A DNA stretch of 64,000 nt. It comes from Oncomelania hupensis (taxonomy: Eukaryota > Mollusca > Gastropoda > Littorinimorpha > Pomatiopsidae). The notes under the pieces were generated by a model that saw nothing but the letters and a program-made list of their open reading frames with translations, was not told where the DNA came from and did no database searches. Position 1 is the stretch's first letter. Every line of letters starts with the position of its first letter. A program made the translations under genes and the position numbers. The stretch lies in contig CM072514.1 in NCBI GenBank assembly GCA_036898135.1, forward strand, positions 83,765,122 to 83,829,121. Reading direction: 5' to 3'. Below are positions 21,035 through 32,867 of the stretch, piece by piece.

Positions 21035-21870
21035 CCAATATCTCCAGATCACTGGTACAGTATTGGTAGCCAGTAGTCTCCAATATCTCCAGATCACTGG
21101 TACAGTATTGGTAGCCAGTAGTCTCCAATATCTCCAGATCACTGGTACAGTATTGGTAGCCAGTAGTCTCCAATATCTCCAGATCAATGGTACAGTACTG
21201 GTAGCCAGTAGTCTCCAATATCTCCAGATCACTGGTACAGTATTGGTAGCCACCTTTCTCTCTCTCCAATATCTCCAGATCACTGGTACAGTATTGGTAG
21301 CCAGTAGTCTCCAATATCTCCAGATCACTGGTACAGTATTGGTAGCCAGTAGTCTCCAATATCTCCAGATCACTGGTACAGTATTGGTAGCCAGTAGTCT
21401 CCAATATCTCCATATCACTGGTACAGTATTGGTAGCCAGTAGTCTCCAATATCTCCAGATCACTGGTACAGTATTGGTAGCCAGTAGTCTCCAATATCTC
21501 CATATCACTGGTACAGTATTGGTAGCCAGTAGTCTCCAATATCTTCAGATCACTGGTACAGTATTGGTAGCCAGTAGTCTCCAATATCTTCAGATCACTG
21601 GTACAGTATTGGTAGCCAGTAGTCTCCAATATCTTCAGATCACTGGTAGAGTATTGGTAGCCACCTTTCTCTCTCTCCAATATCTCCAGATCACTGGTAC
21701 AGTACTGGTAGCCACCCTCCTCACTCCAATATCTCCAGATCACTGGTACAGTACTGGTAGCCACCCTCCTCACTCCAATATCTCCAGATCACTGGTACAG
21801 TATTGGTAGCCACCCTCCTCTCACTCCAATATCTCCAGATCACTGGTACAGTGTTGGTAGCCAGTAGTCT
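21035..21870. repeat. 45-bp minisatellite, 18 units
   Basis: Units start CCAATATCTCCAGATCACTG and mostly repeat every 45 bp. Four to five units are lengthened to 49-51 bp by a CTCTCT or CCTCCTCAC insert. The period is 15 codons, so both strands carry ~250-codon open frames that are almost certainly not genes. Confidence 0.95.
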
Positions 21871-21899
21871 ACCAAAGCCACTCGGAAAACAAACCCACC

Positions 21900-22067
21900 T
21901 TTCTTCCATTCGTGCAGACACGCATTCACACACACACACACACTCACACCCTCACTCACGCACACCCACACACCCACTCCCTCTTTCGATCAAAATAACC
22001 CACACTCTCTCTATATTCTCTCTCCATCACTCTATGGCACATTACTATCTCTCCCAAACAAATAACG

Positions 22068-22105
<38 letters not shown>

Positions 22106-22200
22106 TCTCTCTCTTCCCCCCCCCTCTCTCTCTCACACACACACTCTCTTCCTCTCTCTCTCTCTCTCTTACACGCACATACTATCTCTTTCAAACACAC
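21900..22200. repeat. (CA)n and (CT)n tracts
   Basis: Interrupted CA and CT repeats with a short C run near 22120. Confidence 0.8.
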
Positions 22201-22204
22201 TGAG

Positions 22205-22375
22205 CACTGAATTGGAGGCCCCCACTTGCTGCAATGGGCGCACAGTTTGACGCTCAGACCACTGAGCACCATCCTAGGCGACCGGGATGGGGAAGAAAGA
22301 AAAACTACACTGAAACAACCATCAGACCAATAGCAACAGTAAGATGGCCAGTGCTCGCAGCCATTCTATCTTTCT
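22205..22375 (-). mobile_element. SINE type C, body fragment
   Basis: The segments TGCGCCCATTGCAGCAAGTG and GGCCATCTTACTGTTGCTAT (minus strand) match the body of the SINEs at 9.4-10.0 and 54.9-55.3 kb. Head and tail are missing. Confidence 0.7.
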
Positions 22376-22654
22376 CTTTTTCTCCCTCTCTCTCTCCCTC
22401 CCTCCTCTACTCAATCCCAGTGTCCTCCCTTTGAAAATTAGCAATACGTGATCGGACGATAAATTAAATTGGCTGAACCTGTCTGACCTATCCCACAACA
22501 CTTTAGTTCAGTGCAGTTCAGTACACTAACACCCACGCGCCTCCACTCCTACCAGAAGCCATGAACTGTCCACACTTGCCATTCTATAGAATTTTGGTAA
22601 ATGTAACTGTAGGAGTCTCGTGTTTATAGCTCACGAGCATAGATACATACATCC

Positions 22655-22806
22655 ATCCTATCCTATCCCGTAACTCGGAAGTCGTTGGGGCATCACTGAT
22701 GACCGTTAAACCAGCGTATTCCGTCTTTCTCTGTCCTCAGCTATCATTATGGCTTCGATCAGTGTCAAGCTGGTCCATTCTCGAATGTTGTCCTCCCACC
22801 TCTTTT
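22655..22806 (-). pseudogene. RTE-like LINE, 3' terminal fragment
   Basis: The minus strand encodes KKRWEDNIREWTSLTLIEAI and IAEDRERRNTLV, then reaches the same GTTACGGGATAGGATAGGAT end as the copy at 8.5 kb. Confidence 0.75.
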
Positions 22807-22910
22807 TCATACAAACATACATACATAGGCTTACACACATACATACACACATACACATACATACATACACATTCATACATACATACACATATACATACAC
22901 ACAACACCGT
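22807..22910. repeat. (ATAC)n-type tract
   Basis: Interrupted ACATACAT repeats lie between the LINE fragment and the family T element. Confidence 0.8.
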
Positions 22911-23163
22911 GTAGAAACGCCGTTGTGATGACTTTTATGAAACTCTACATACGTTACATTGACAATTTTACGAATTTGTCCATTTTTTTAAGCTAACCCT
23001 AACCCTAACTCTAATCCTAACCCAAGCCCTAACCCTTAACCTAACCCGAAGCCCAACAAAGCCCTAACCCTAACGAAACACTGCTTTGACGTCAAAATAA
23101 CGGGGTCCGTCAAAAGAAAGTACGTAGAGGTTCAAGTGTATGTCAGAATAACGACTTTTCTAC
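22911..23163. mobile_element. Family T element, copy 2
   Basis: It begins GTAGAAACGCCGTTGTGATG and ends with the imperfect inverse (CGACTTTTCTAC). It carries CCCTAA-type telomere-like units (22995-23075) and TTTGACGTCAAA (about 23086), so it is reversed relative to copy 1. It is flanked by (ATAC)n and (CA)n. Confidence 0.65.
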
Positions 23164-23164
23164 C

Positions 23165-23167
23165 TAG

Positions 23168-23221
<54 letters not shown>

Positions 23222-23290
23222 ACACACACACGCACACACCCACACCCACACAAACATACACACAAACATACATACATACATACATACACA
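23165..23290. repeat. (CA)n and (ATAC)n
   Basis: A long CA run passes into CATA units at the border with a family A copy. Confidence 0.9.
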
Positions 23291-23879
23291 CATTACATTA
23301 CATGGTTATTGCTTTTGGTCCAGCGGACTCTTCCGAGCCAAATCAGGACCAGAGAAATGAAAGAGGACTCACCCCTGATCCGCATAAAAGATCTGCCGAA
23401 ACAACCCTAGTGGTAACACTGAAGGCAATCTACCAGCCGGTCACTTTACAATAAAGACATTCCACGCAGGGGACGCTGAGGCTATACTTTAATTTATCTA
23501 ACACCAGTTTACAAAAAACAAAATAGAATACAAACATCATTATACAATAATAACAAAACACATACAAATAAAATGACTACATTGCCAAATAATAACATCA
23601 TAGGAAGCCCCAGTTACCATTTGGCAGAAAGCATCCAATATTCCCGTGCTGATCCAACAGACCTCACACACAAATGAGGATTTTTGTCCCGGAAGAGTTT
23701 TCAAGAAAAAAGGTAGGTGACTGGTCTAACGAAGAAGAAGATAGTATAGTAGATTGATAGGACACAGTAGGAATGAGAAAGAACAAAGGAGAAAGACAGT
23801 GACAGTGGGAATTTAAAGCACTACATTTCCAGAAAGTGGGGATATTATTTATACTGAAACCCCCGGCACCTCCACGGGG
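23291..23879 (-). mobile_element. Family A element (TGTAA-tail subfamily), 5' truncated
   Basis: On the minus strand it runs from CCCGTGGAGGTGCCGGGGG through the TATAAATA box region to GAGTCCGCTGGACC and the AAGCAATAACCATGTAATG tail. The first ~120 bp of the full-length form are missing. Confidence 0.85.
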
Positions 23880-24130
23880 AGATACATACACGTACATACT
23901 TATACATACATATACCAACATATACATACACATACATGCATATACATACAAATACATACATATGTATACATATAACCATACAAATGCATAAATACATATA
24001 CATAAATACATATATACATACATATATATATATACATACACACATACATATACATACATATATAAATACGCATACATATATACATACATATACATAAATA
24101 TACATATACATATATACATACATACACACA
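23880..24130. repeat. (ATAC)n/(ATATAC)n array
   Basis: A 250-bp interrupted ACATATACATAC array. Frames here are artefacts. Confidence 0.9.
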
Positions 24131-24781
24131 TACAGACAGAAAGACAGAAAGACAGACCGACAGACAGGTTTGTAAGATATTGGGGTCTCCTTTTGCTGGA
24201 TTCCTTCCCATAAAAGCAGTTACTAGAATAATATAGTTAATAAATTGGCAAAGCGATGAGCAATAAAATTAAATGACACATATAACGATATAAAGCCTTC
24301 AGTATTTGAATTAATATCTTTATTAGAAAATAATTCAAAACTATAATTTACCTAGCAATAGAAAGAGTGACAATTTTTCTTGTCCAAGACATTTATGTAA
24401 AATTATCAATAAACTAAGAGTAAATTCATGAAACATCAAGTTTTCAAAAGATGTAGTTTTTTCTTGTGTACAACCGATAGATGGTAAACATATTTTATTT
24501 TAATGTCTTATTTTGGTTCTGTTATATAAAGATAAGAATGTCGATGTAACTAGGCAAGAATACATTAACATTTTGTTGCATAGTCCGGCAATGATAGATA
24601 TTGCCCGTATAATTTAGGTGTTTACCGTTGTTAAACTTCTGTAGTAATGTTAGATACTTTGTATGATTATAGTTCATCTTTAAATGGTTAAATTTTATTA
24701 TATGTTTGTGTCCATGCATGTGAATGAGTGTATGTTGTAAAATCACATATGTCAAAAGACGTTAAAATAAACTGTTGTGTT
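24131..24781. other. Unique AT-rich stretch
   Basis: No coding or mobile-element signal is recognised. Confidence 0.4.
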
Positions 24782-24943
24782 GAACAAACAAACAAACAAA
24801 CAAACAAACAAACAAACAAACAAACATACATACATACATACCTACATACATACCACCTACATTCATACATACATACATACATACATACATACATACATAC
24901 ATACATACATACATACATACATACATACATACATACATACATA
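24782..24943. repeat. (AAAC)n-(ATAC)n compound microsatellite
   Basis: About 11 CAAA units are followed by about 28 CATA units. Confidence 0.95.
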
Positions 24944-25240
24944 GACTACAAGGCCTATACCATTCTACATACTTTGAGAACTTTGGACGAAGAAGACTTC
25001 ATGAATCTCGAGAACTAGGTAACAACAGGTAGCATACTGTATAAATAGGTCCATTATTCGCTTGGAAGTCCGGGGACGTTAGTTTATCCTCTGAACTGAA
25101 CTGAACTTGAAAGAAAATGTTACGTCACAATTGTCATGTTACGGAGTACTATTTTATAACCCTGAATGATAGACATCAGAACAATTGTAAAAATAGCACA
25201 CAATTCTCCTTGTGAATATTTATAAGGACAATGAAGGATT

Positions 25241-25493
25241 TTTTGGGTCCCACCGCCTTAGCTCAAGTGTTAGAGCGTTCGCCTGACACACCGATGACCC
25301 AGGTTCGAATCCCGTGGTGGGCGATATAAAATGTGGCCATTTTCACTGTCCATTTTAGCAGTATGATTGCTTTGGTGGTTCAGTGCTGATTTAAGTCTCT
25401 ATACCTTGTTCCCTGGGATGGTTATCCCAGTCTGCCATATCGCCAATGGTGGGTGTAGACGTTAAACCTCAATGTTAATAATAGTCTGTAATT
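25241..25493 (+). mobile_element. tRNA-derived SINE type B with 12-bp target duplication
   Basis: The head has an A box (TTAGCTCAAGTGTTAGAGCG) and B box (GGTTCGAATCC). The body follows (GGGCGATATAAAATGTGGCC, CCCTGGGATGGTTATCCCAG) with the end GTTAAACCTCAATGTT. CAATGAAGGATT flanks both sides (25229-25240 and 25494-25505), which marks insertion by target-primed reverse transcription. Confidence 0.9.
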
Positions 25494-25505
25494 CAATGAA
25501 GGATT

Positions 25506-26280
25506 CTCTATTCTGTATACAGGCTTTCGGAAATAGAGAAAAGCCAATTTTTAAATCTGTGTAATTCATTTTAAGCATGCATATAATTATGAATTTGAAA
25601 GGCTCGGACTGCCTTACATTGACAATTTATTTGGTTTAAATCGCCATTTTCCAACGCCATCTACATGATTGGTTACAAAGTAACTCCGTAGTGTAGATTG
25701 CATATAACCTTGGTAAATAATCATCTATTTGCTTTACACAAAATGTAGCGTGATCCTTACTGTAGTAGAATTTAATTGCTGATCTAATCTTACAGCGAAA
25801 ACAGCAGCCCCTAACAGTCCTTTGCCTGACGCTGCACGACCGAGTTCAGCTGACATAAGACATACGACATGCGACATAAGATCATATCAAGTTGTCAGGC
25901 AACAGGGCCAATATGAGCTGTTCCCGTCACTGTGAGACGAACTCAAAGATTAGCAAGGTGGATTCTATTTCTGCAAGGATCACAATGCATGTTGGTTTCA
26001 TGCAAACGCAGCACTCTTTATAGAAGTGATCAGCAATTTGCAATAGGGAGTAACTTTTCAACCACCCTGTCTAGTAACCATTCTTCAGCATAATAAAGAG
26101 CGTGTTCACTCTTTCAAAGTAAGATCTAAAGACAGCGAGATCGGTTATCAGATCTAAAGGCAGAATCAACAAACGTAGTACGAGTCCTTTTTATTTACAC
26201 TACCAATTTCCTTGTGCAATTAAGATTAGCATCTGGTCAGTCAAGGTCCGTTAAGGGCGGTCAAGGTTCTCACCACATAT
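25506..26280. other. Unique stretch
   Basis: No gene or repeat is recognised. Confidence 0.35.
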
Positions 26281-26285
26281 GACCT

Positions 26286-26342
<57 letters not shown>

Positions 26343-26720
26343 TGTAAATTTTTAAGTGCCTAACCAATGGCTCTAGGCCCTTTACAAAAGTAATATATAT
26401 TACAATCAACATATAAACACAACTAAACATGGACAGAGACTACAAATGTACATAGCAAAACAGATACATGCACAACAACTATCAGTCTCAGACACGAACA
26501 CATACACCAGTATCACATACCATACTGTTAAAATGTAATATTGGTCCGTTAGAAGAGGGGTGGGGGAAAGTGGGGGGGGGGGGGGAAGTGACAGACTGTG
26601 AGAACGAAAGGATTTTAAGCCGGGTTGTTGTAGTGCTGTGTGAAGATAAATGTTTTCAGTTGGTTTTTGAAAGAGTCAAGGCCAGGGAGCAGAACTCTCC
26701 ATGAGCAGTGATGATCCTAT
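26281..26720 (-). mobile_element. Probable LINE 3' end with (AAT)n tail
   Basis: On the minus strand a short SFKNQLKTFIFTQHY-like reading (about 26640-26680) precedes a ~300-bp untranslated region. That region ends near GGGCCTAGAGCCATTGGTTA and an AAT/ATT array, as in other LINE ends here. A G14 run lies at about 26570-26585. Confidence 0.4.
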
Positions 26721-27216
26721 ATTGAGTGGAATAAAATATGTCTAGAAAGACAGCAGTCATCTTACCATCGAAGGATACGGCAGTGTGATATTGATACTGG
26801 TCGACTTCGCTAGCTTCCAGTCGTCCTTCACGGTGTCTTCGGTATAATAGCGTGAAACTCGCCAGGATTGTCTCCGTCCAGATGTCGCTCAATATGGGGG
26901 TGGACTTAACTACAGTTATGCCTTTTCACTGCCGTTCATATTCCTTGACTTGGCGCTAGGAACATAAGATGGAAATTTTTGACAGCACTATCTGAAGTCG
27001 GTCGTCTAGATCTAAAAGCTTCATTGCGGACTGGGAGTTTTATTTGTACAAATTTATTTTTTTTTGGCAGTATCCATGAAAGTGTCTTCAGGTTTGCCTT
27101 ATGATTCACAGCTTGGAATCTGGGATCCACATACTGCTGAGATTATTGCATAATGTCATATATGACCATTTTAAATCCCAACATAATGGACAGATTAAAA
27201 AAAAATTCAGGGATTT
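26721..27216. other. Unique stretch
   Basis: A frame on the minus strand (about 26770-26890) ends at a good splice-donor-like GATGGTAAGATG. No protein family is recognised and no convincing acceptor is seen, so it is not called as an exon. Confidence 0.3.
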
Positions 27217-27641
27217 GTGTTCCTTCTTCTAATACTTCTTTTTTTCCATCATCTGCGTCTTCTGCTGCTTCAACCTCTTCATGCTTCTTCTTTCTTTTTT
27301 CTTTATTTCTTCTTCCTTTCTTTCTTTCTTGCTTCTTGTTTCTTGTTCTTCTCTTCTTGTTCTTGTTGTTCTTGTTCTTGTTCTCTTTCTTGTTGCTGTT
27401 GCTGTTGTTGTTGTTGTTGTTGTTGTTGTCGTTGTTGTCGTTGTTGTTGTTGTTGTTGTTGTTGTTGTTCTTCTTCTTCTTCTTCTTCTTCTTCTTCTTC
27501 TTCTTCTTCTTCTTCTTCTTCTTTTTGTTGTTGTTGTTGTTGTTGTTGTTGCTCTTCTTCTTCTTCTTCTTCTTCTTCTTCTTCTTCTTCTTCTTCTTCT
27601 TCTTCTTCTTCTTCTTCTTCTTCTTCTTCTTCTTCTTCTTG
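27217..27641. repeat. Compound (TTC)n/(TTG)n/(TGC)n array
   Basis: Imperfect TTCTT sequence leads into alternating TTG and TTC blocks (27390-27641). All three plus-strand frames stay open because no triplet phase makes a stop. Confidence 0.95.
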
Positions 27642-27669
27642 TAGTATGTGTTAGTTGTTTGTTTTTAAA

Positions 27670-27790
27670 ACAAATGATTTGTCGTTTATTTTGAATGTTT
27701 TTATCTATTCAAATGCGACACAGATGGCTGTACATAGAGATTTTGATGATAATAAACATTAGTTGAGCTGGATTGAATTAAATTGTTCTT
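27670..27790 (+). mobile_element. LINE 3' UTR end with TTGAATT tail
   Basis: CACAGATGGCTGTACATAG, ATAATAAACATTAGTTGAG and GATTGAATTAAATT match the end at 39.5-39.6 kb, which follows a recognisable LINE C-terminus. Confidence 0.6.
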
Positions 27791-27957
27791 GTTCTTGTTC
27801 TTCATCGTCACCATACGCATCCTCTACATATTTGTACTCCACCATTTCAATGCTGCGCTGTAAAACCAGTCAGTGTTGGTATATTATATGTTACTACCTA
27901 CGTGTTGCTATATTGCATTAGTCATTGTGGTTTATATCAGTAATGTGTTTTAACGTG

Positions 27958-28368
27958 TTTAGTCCATCACGATGGTCTAATGGTAGTGCTTTGGCTTGCG
28001 GATCTGAAGGTCCCGGGTTCGAGCCCTGTCCGCGCCTTTGTGTTGTGTCCCTGGGAAAGACACTTTACTCCCGTTTCCTACTCCTTCGGATGAGAGTATA
28101 AACCGAGGTCTAGTTTGTGTGTCGCATATATTCCATCATAACGGACTTTAAAGATCCTGACGCTCATGTCCTAGACGGGTGAGTGCCGGTAAGAAGAACA
28201 CACCCAGTATGCACTAGGTCCTTCTCCCCCATCAGTTGTCCGGGCGTCAGAGCATGCGCCCAAAGGCTGCGGGTGGGCGTCTCTGGCGGTTTGAGGTAGT
28301 TCCTGTATCGGCCAGCGCCTAGAGCCTGGTCTAGTACGGCGAGATAAGTGCGCTATAAAAAAATCCTC

Positions 28369-28404
<36 letters not shown>
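27958..28404 (+). mobile_element. tRNA-derived SINE type D
   Basis: The head GATGGTCTAATGGTAGTGC (A box) and GGGTTCGAGCCC (B box) is followed by a body with CCCTGGGAAAGACACTTTAC. The shared SINE end (GTATCGGCCAGCGCC, AGTGCGCTATAAAAA) leads into AAT repeats. The 3' third is shared with SINE C. Confidence 0.85.
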
Positions 28405-28405
<1 letters not shown>

Positions 28406-28449
28406 TGATACGTGATACACACAGTGTTCCTGGTAATGCATAAGGACCA

Positions 28450-28531
28450 ATAAAGATTTAGATCTGTATTTGTATCAATATCTGTATCTATCAATATCTG
28501 TATTAATATCTGTATCAATATCTGTATCTGT
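28450..28531. repeat. TATCTG-type tandem repeat
   Basis: Degenerate ATCTGTATCAAT units form the left flank of a family A insertion. Confidence 0.7.
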
Positions 28532-29239
28532 TACCCCTTGGGGTCATGAGCAATCTTGCCACTGTAGATTGTTCTAACCTATAAAGGGAACAGTGAAAGC
28601 CCCAGTTGAAAACCTGTCTTGCCTTTGTAGGCATGACTAATTCACTGCGGCAACAGTTCCCCCCGTTGGAGTGCCGGGGGTTTCAGTATAAATAGTATCC
28701 CCACTTTCTGGAAATTTAGTGCTTTAAATTCCCACTGTCGCTGTCTTCATCATTTGCTCTTTCCCATTCCTGATCTGTCCTATCACTCTGCTATACTTTC
28801 TTCTTCTTCGCTAGATCAATGACCTACCTTTTTTCTTGACAACTCTTCCTGGACAAGACTCCTTGTTTGTGTATGGGGTCTGTTGGATCAGCTTGGGAGT
28901 GTTGGACGCTTTCTGCCGGGTGGTCACTAGGGCTTCCTATGATTGTACTATTTCGCACTATAGGCATTTTATATGTATGTGTTTTGTTGATGATTTATAA
29001 TGATGGTTGTATTCTATTTTGTTTTTGTAACCGGGGTGTTCGCGTAGTTGAGGTCAACCCTCAGCCGTCCCCCGCGTGGGATGTCTTTATTGTAAAGTGA
29101 CTGGCCGGTGGAGGGCATTCAATTTTCCCACAGGGTTGTTTCGGCAGATCTTTTATGCGGATCGGGGGTTGTCCGGTCCTGATTTGGCTCGGAAGAGTCC
29201 GCTGGACCTAAAGCAACAACAAATCAATCAATCAATCAA
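28532..29239 (+). mobile_element. Family A element, full length (AATC-tail subfamily), copy 1
   Basis: It starts with the palindromic CCCCTTGGGG and has a GTATAAATAGTATCC box about 150 bp in. It ends GAGTCCGCTGGACCTAAAGC with (AATC)n. TCTGTATCTGT flanks both sides (28521-28531 and 29240-29250). No RT or tRNA-like head is seen, so it is a non-autonomous element moved by a LINE. Its own frames are short. Confidence 0.85.
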
Positions 29240-29281
29240 TCTGTATCTGTACTCGGTGCTGTGTTCATGCCTGTTTTGTGT

Positions 29282-29988
29282 TTTTTTTTTTGATTGATTT
29301 ATTGTTGCTTTAGGTCCAGCGGACTCTTCCGAGCCAAATCAGGACCGGACAACCCCCGATCCGCATAAAAGATCTGCTGAAACAACCCCAGTGGGAAAAG
29401 TGAATGCCCTCCACCGGCCAGTCACTTTACAATAAAGACATCCCACGCGGGGGACGGCTGAGGGTTGACCTCAACTACGCGAACACCCCGGTTACAAAAA
29501 CAAAATAGAATACAAACATCATTATAAATCATCAACAAAACACATACATATAAAATGCCTATAGTGCGAAATAGTACAATCATAGGAAGCCCTAGTGACC
29601 ACCCGGCAGAAAGCGTCCAACACCCCAAGCTGATCCAACAGACCTCATACACAAACAAGGAGTCTTGTCCAGGAAGAGTTTTCAAGAAAAAAGGTAGGTC
29701 ATTGATCCAGCGAAGAAGAAGATAGTATAGCAGAGTGAAGGACAGAGCAGGAATAGGAAAGAGTAAATGAGGAAGACAGCGACAGTGGGAATTTAAAGCA
29801 CTAAATTTCCATAAAGTGGGGATACTATTTATACTGAAAACCCCCGGCACTCCAACGGGGGTACTGTTGCCGCAGTGAATATGTCTTGCCTATAAAGGAA
29901 AGACAGGTTTTCAACTGTGGCTTTCACTGTTCCCTTTATAGGTTTGAACAATCTACAGTGGCAAGATTGCTCACGACCCCAAGGGGTG
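29282..29988 (-). mobile_element. Family A element, full length, copy 2, inverted
   Basis: This copy is the same length as its neighbour and opposite in direction. It has its own 13-bp target duplication, GCCTGTTTTGTGT (29269-29281 and 29989-30001). An A-run follows the AATC tail on its own strand. Only 42 bp separate the two tails. Confidence 0.9.
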
Positions 29989-30187
29989 GCCTGTTTTGTG
30001 TGAAAATGTTTATGGCCTTTTCATAAACTGCCATTGGCTGAGTCATTCGTTAAAAACAAAACTATACAACCAATCGCCCACTCTCTATAGTTACCACTGA
30101 CAGCTTATGTGGGGTTGTATTCTTCTTTGCAATGGAAGGGAGTTCCAAGATCATTTGCACCCTTTTCAACTAAAATGTAAGGATAAT

Positions 30188-30188
<1 letters not shown>

Positions 30189-30249
<61 letters not shown>
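30189..30249. repeat. (AAT)n microsatellite
   Basis: About 20 units. No adjoining element was recognised. Confidence 0.95.
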
Positions 30250-30991
30250 TTTGTGACAATGAGTTTGCTTGGGAACTGGCGTTGTTGTCATCGCATTGAA
30301 AGATGACACAAGAAGTATAGTATTCTTAGATCAAAACCTACAGGTCTAACTCTTTGAATATTACACGTCTCTTCCGCCTGATGCACACAAACAACGATGC
30401 CTTTCACACCCATTTTCTCAGCAATGCTAAGTTAAGAATCAGCCTTTAGATGCTATTAATACGCTCGTACACAAATGAATTCATCCATTTATATCAAACC
30501 CGTTCTTTTGAAAGAGGTTATTGTTATTGAACTTAATCTTTCCTTCTTTTTTTTCTGATTTAAAAAAAAGGCCAACTGTGATTTTTTTTTCAAACACTGA
30601 CATTTCTGATTTTGGGTTCTTTTAATTATTTATTTATGGAATCGAAGTCATTCAGAATAATTGACCTGTTTGGCCAAAAAAAAGGCGGTGTTAAAAACCG
30701 AGGACAAAGTAATAAGGTTTTCAAGGTTCATTTCTTCCGTTTATTTATTGTGTTCATTCAGCCTGAGACACTCCTACGCTGGTTCCTAATTTAGATTCGA
30801 ATTAATTGCAAAATTGTACTTTTGAGATTGAGTGGGCGCGTTTTGTGTATTTGGTAATGAACAAAGCGAACATTGCTTATATTTAAATGATCAGTTATTT
30901 ACTTACATGTGCTGACGTTGAAGACTTAACATGATGTGACAAAATGACAATGACTCTCAAAGTAGACATATCTGCATTGTAGAATAGTAGA
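30250..30991. other. Unique AT-rich stretch
   Basis: No recognisable gene or repeat. Confidence 0.35.
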
Positions 30992-31045
<54 letters not shown>

Positions 31046-31050
31046 TTTTC
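30992..31050. repeat. (CT)n followed by T12
   Basis: About 23 CT units and a T run. Confidence 0.95.
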
Positions 31051-31099
31051 ACATACATGGCATACGCACCCACACACATGAATTACACACCCAAATGCT

Positions 31100-31161
31100 G
31101 GTCATGATTTGGCTCGGAAGAGTCCGCTGGACCTAAAGCAATAACCATGTAATATAATGTT
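31100..31161 (+). mobile_element. Family A element, extreme 3' fragment
   Basis: Only the last ~60 bp are present (GATTTGGCTCGGAAGAGTCC, then GCTGGACCTAAAGCAATAAC and a TGTAATAT tail). This is severe 5' truncation, as expected for LINE-driven copies. Confidence 0.8.
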
Positions 31162-31210
31162 ACACCCAAATGTACGCACGCTTATACAGTCTATACACAA
31201 TCCCAATCAT

Positions 31211-31345
<135 letters not shown>

Positions 31346-31349
31346 CTCA

Positions 31350-32835
31350 CACAAAATGTTAGCCTTGATCTACTTGCTGATGATTCATCCCTCCGTACTC
31401 ATAATGCAAATTAACATCAGGGGGATCAAAGTTTTCAAATAAGCATAAATGAACATGTTACCCGATGTTGCATCAATAGATTGGATAATAAATCTAATAA
31501 AAGCAAAAGTATGCTTCTCAGTACACGACAATAACGCCAAAATGGATCTTTTCCCCTTAATCTAAACTTAGAGTCATACAGTATGGAGCAAGTTCATGAA
31601 CAAAGATGCTAGGCATATTTATCGATGATGATTTTAGCTGGCGGTCACACTTTAACCATATCTGTAAAAAAATTCTAAAAACCTTTTCCTTCTAAATAAA
31701 CTTAGACATTTTGTTACGGCTGATACATTAAAATCTACTTTCTATGCCCACTGTATGTCTCATTTTAATTAGGCATTGACTATTTGGTGTATTGCCAGTG
31801 ACACTCAAATTAAACACCTAAATAGTCTTCATAAAAGAGCAATGAAGATACTTTATAAATCTTATAATATAAATACAAATGTTACAGCTAATGATAAATA
31901 TAAAGAACTCCGAATATTACCACTTCAAAAACAATTCATATTTAATACATTACATTACATGATTATTGCTTTGGGTCCAGCGGACTCTTCCGAGCCAAAT
32001 CAGGACCAGTATAGCCGAATCAGGACCACAAAATCAAGACCACAACTTCGCTAAAAGAGGAATCGCCCCCGATCCGCATAAAAGATCCGCTGAAACAACC
32101 CTAGTAGCAAAACTGAAGGCTCTCCACCAGCCGGTCACTTTACAACAAAGACATCCCACGCAGTGGACGCTGAGGCTATACTCTAATTTATCGAACCCCC
32201 GTTTACAAAAACAAAATAGAATACAAACATCATTATAAATTATCAACAAAACACATACATATAAAATGCCTACATTGCTAAATAATAACATCATAGGAAG
32301 GCCTAGTGACCACCTGGCAGAAAGCGTCCAATATTCCCAAGCTGATCCAACAGACCTCACACATAACTAATGTGTCATGTCCCGGAAGAGTTTTCAATAA
32401 AAAAAGGTAGGTGACAGGTCTAGCGAAGAAGAAGATAGTATAGCAGATTGATAGAACAGAGCAGGAATGAGAAAGAACAAATGAGAAAGACAGCGACAGT
32501 GGGAATTTAAAGCACTACATTTCCAGAAAGTGGGGATACTATTTATACTGAAACTCCCGGCACCCCAACGGCAGTATAATTAATACAGCTATGTGCAAAA
32601 TCACACACGGAGAAACACCTGCATATGTTGATATATTTTTTTTTACTAAGCCAGTTGATGGGCATAGACTTCATAATTATAAACTATCCCTGCCTCGCAT
32701 TGATTTATACAACAATAGCCTATCATTTACTGGAGCTAGTGTATGGAACTCTCTCCATCTGGAGTGTAAACATTGCGACACACTGTTTTCTTTCAAATGT
32801 AAAATATGTAGGCATCTGCGAAATTATTCATAAAA
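31350..32835 (+). pseudogene. LINE reverse transcriptase and C-terminus, decayed and interrupted
   Basis: Read across frameshifts, the piece shows LADDSSL (the RT catalytic FADD-type motif, about 31370), then a GIF/YLSM-DD-like stretch. MTIWCIASDTQIKHLNSLHK and RAMKILYKSY follow (31776-31860). After the family A insertion it resumes with ITHGETPAYVDIFF, SLSFTGASVWNSL and a stop at 32833. This order fits the second half of an L2/CR1-like LINE protein. Several stops and indels lie between 31440 and 31780. The 5' border merges into CT/CA repeats. Confidence 0.65.
31950..32579 (-). mobile_element. Family A element (TGTAA-tail subfamily) inserted in a LINE
   Basis: TTAATACA flanks both sides (31942-31949 and 32580-32587). 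The copy is missing the 5' ~100 bp. Removing it would bring the two halves of the LINE reading back together. Confidence 0.85.
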
Positions 32836-32867
32836 GTGATGTATAATAACATGTATGATAACACAGT

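Noticed and set aside
20759..21809. Three ~250-codon frames with 15-residue repeats
   Set aside because: They arise from a 45-bp minisatellite on both strands; there is no start context, domain or flanking exon.
27217..27694. Three overlapping plus-strand frames over 130 codons
   Set aside because: Compound TTC/TTG array, open in every plus-strand frame.
28867..29850. 77- and 142-codon frames shared by family A copies as a conserved gene
   Set aside because: The copies are nearly identical at the DNA level, so shared frames carry no evidence of selection, and no domain is seen.
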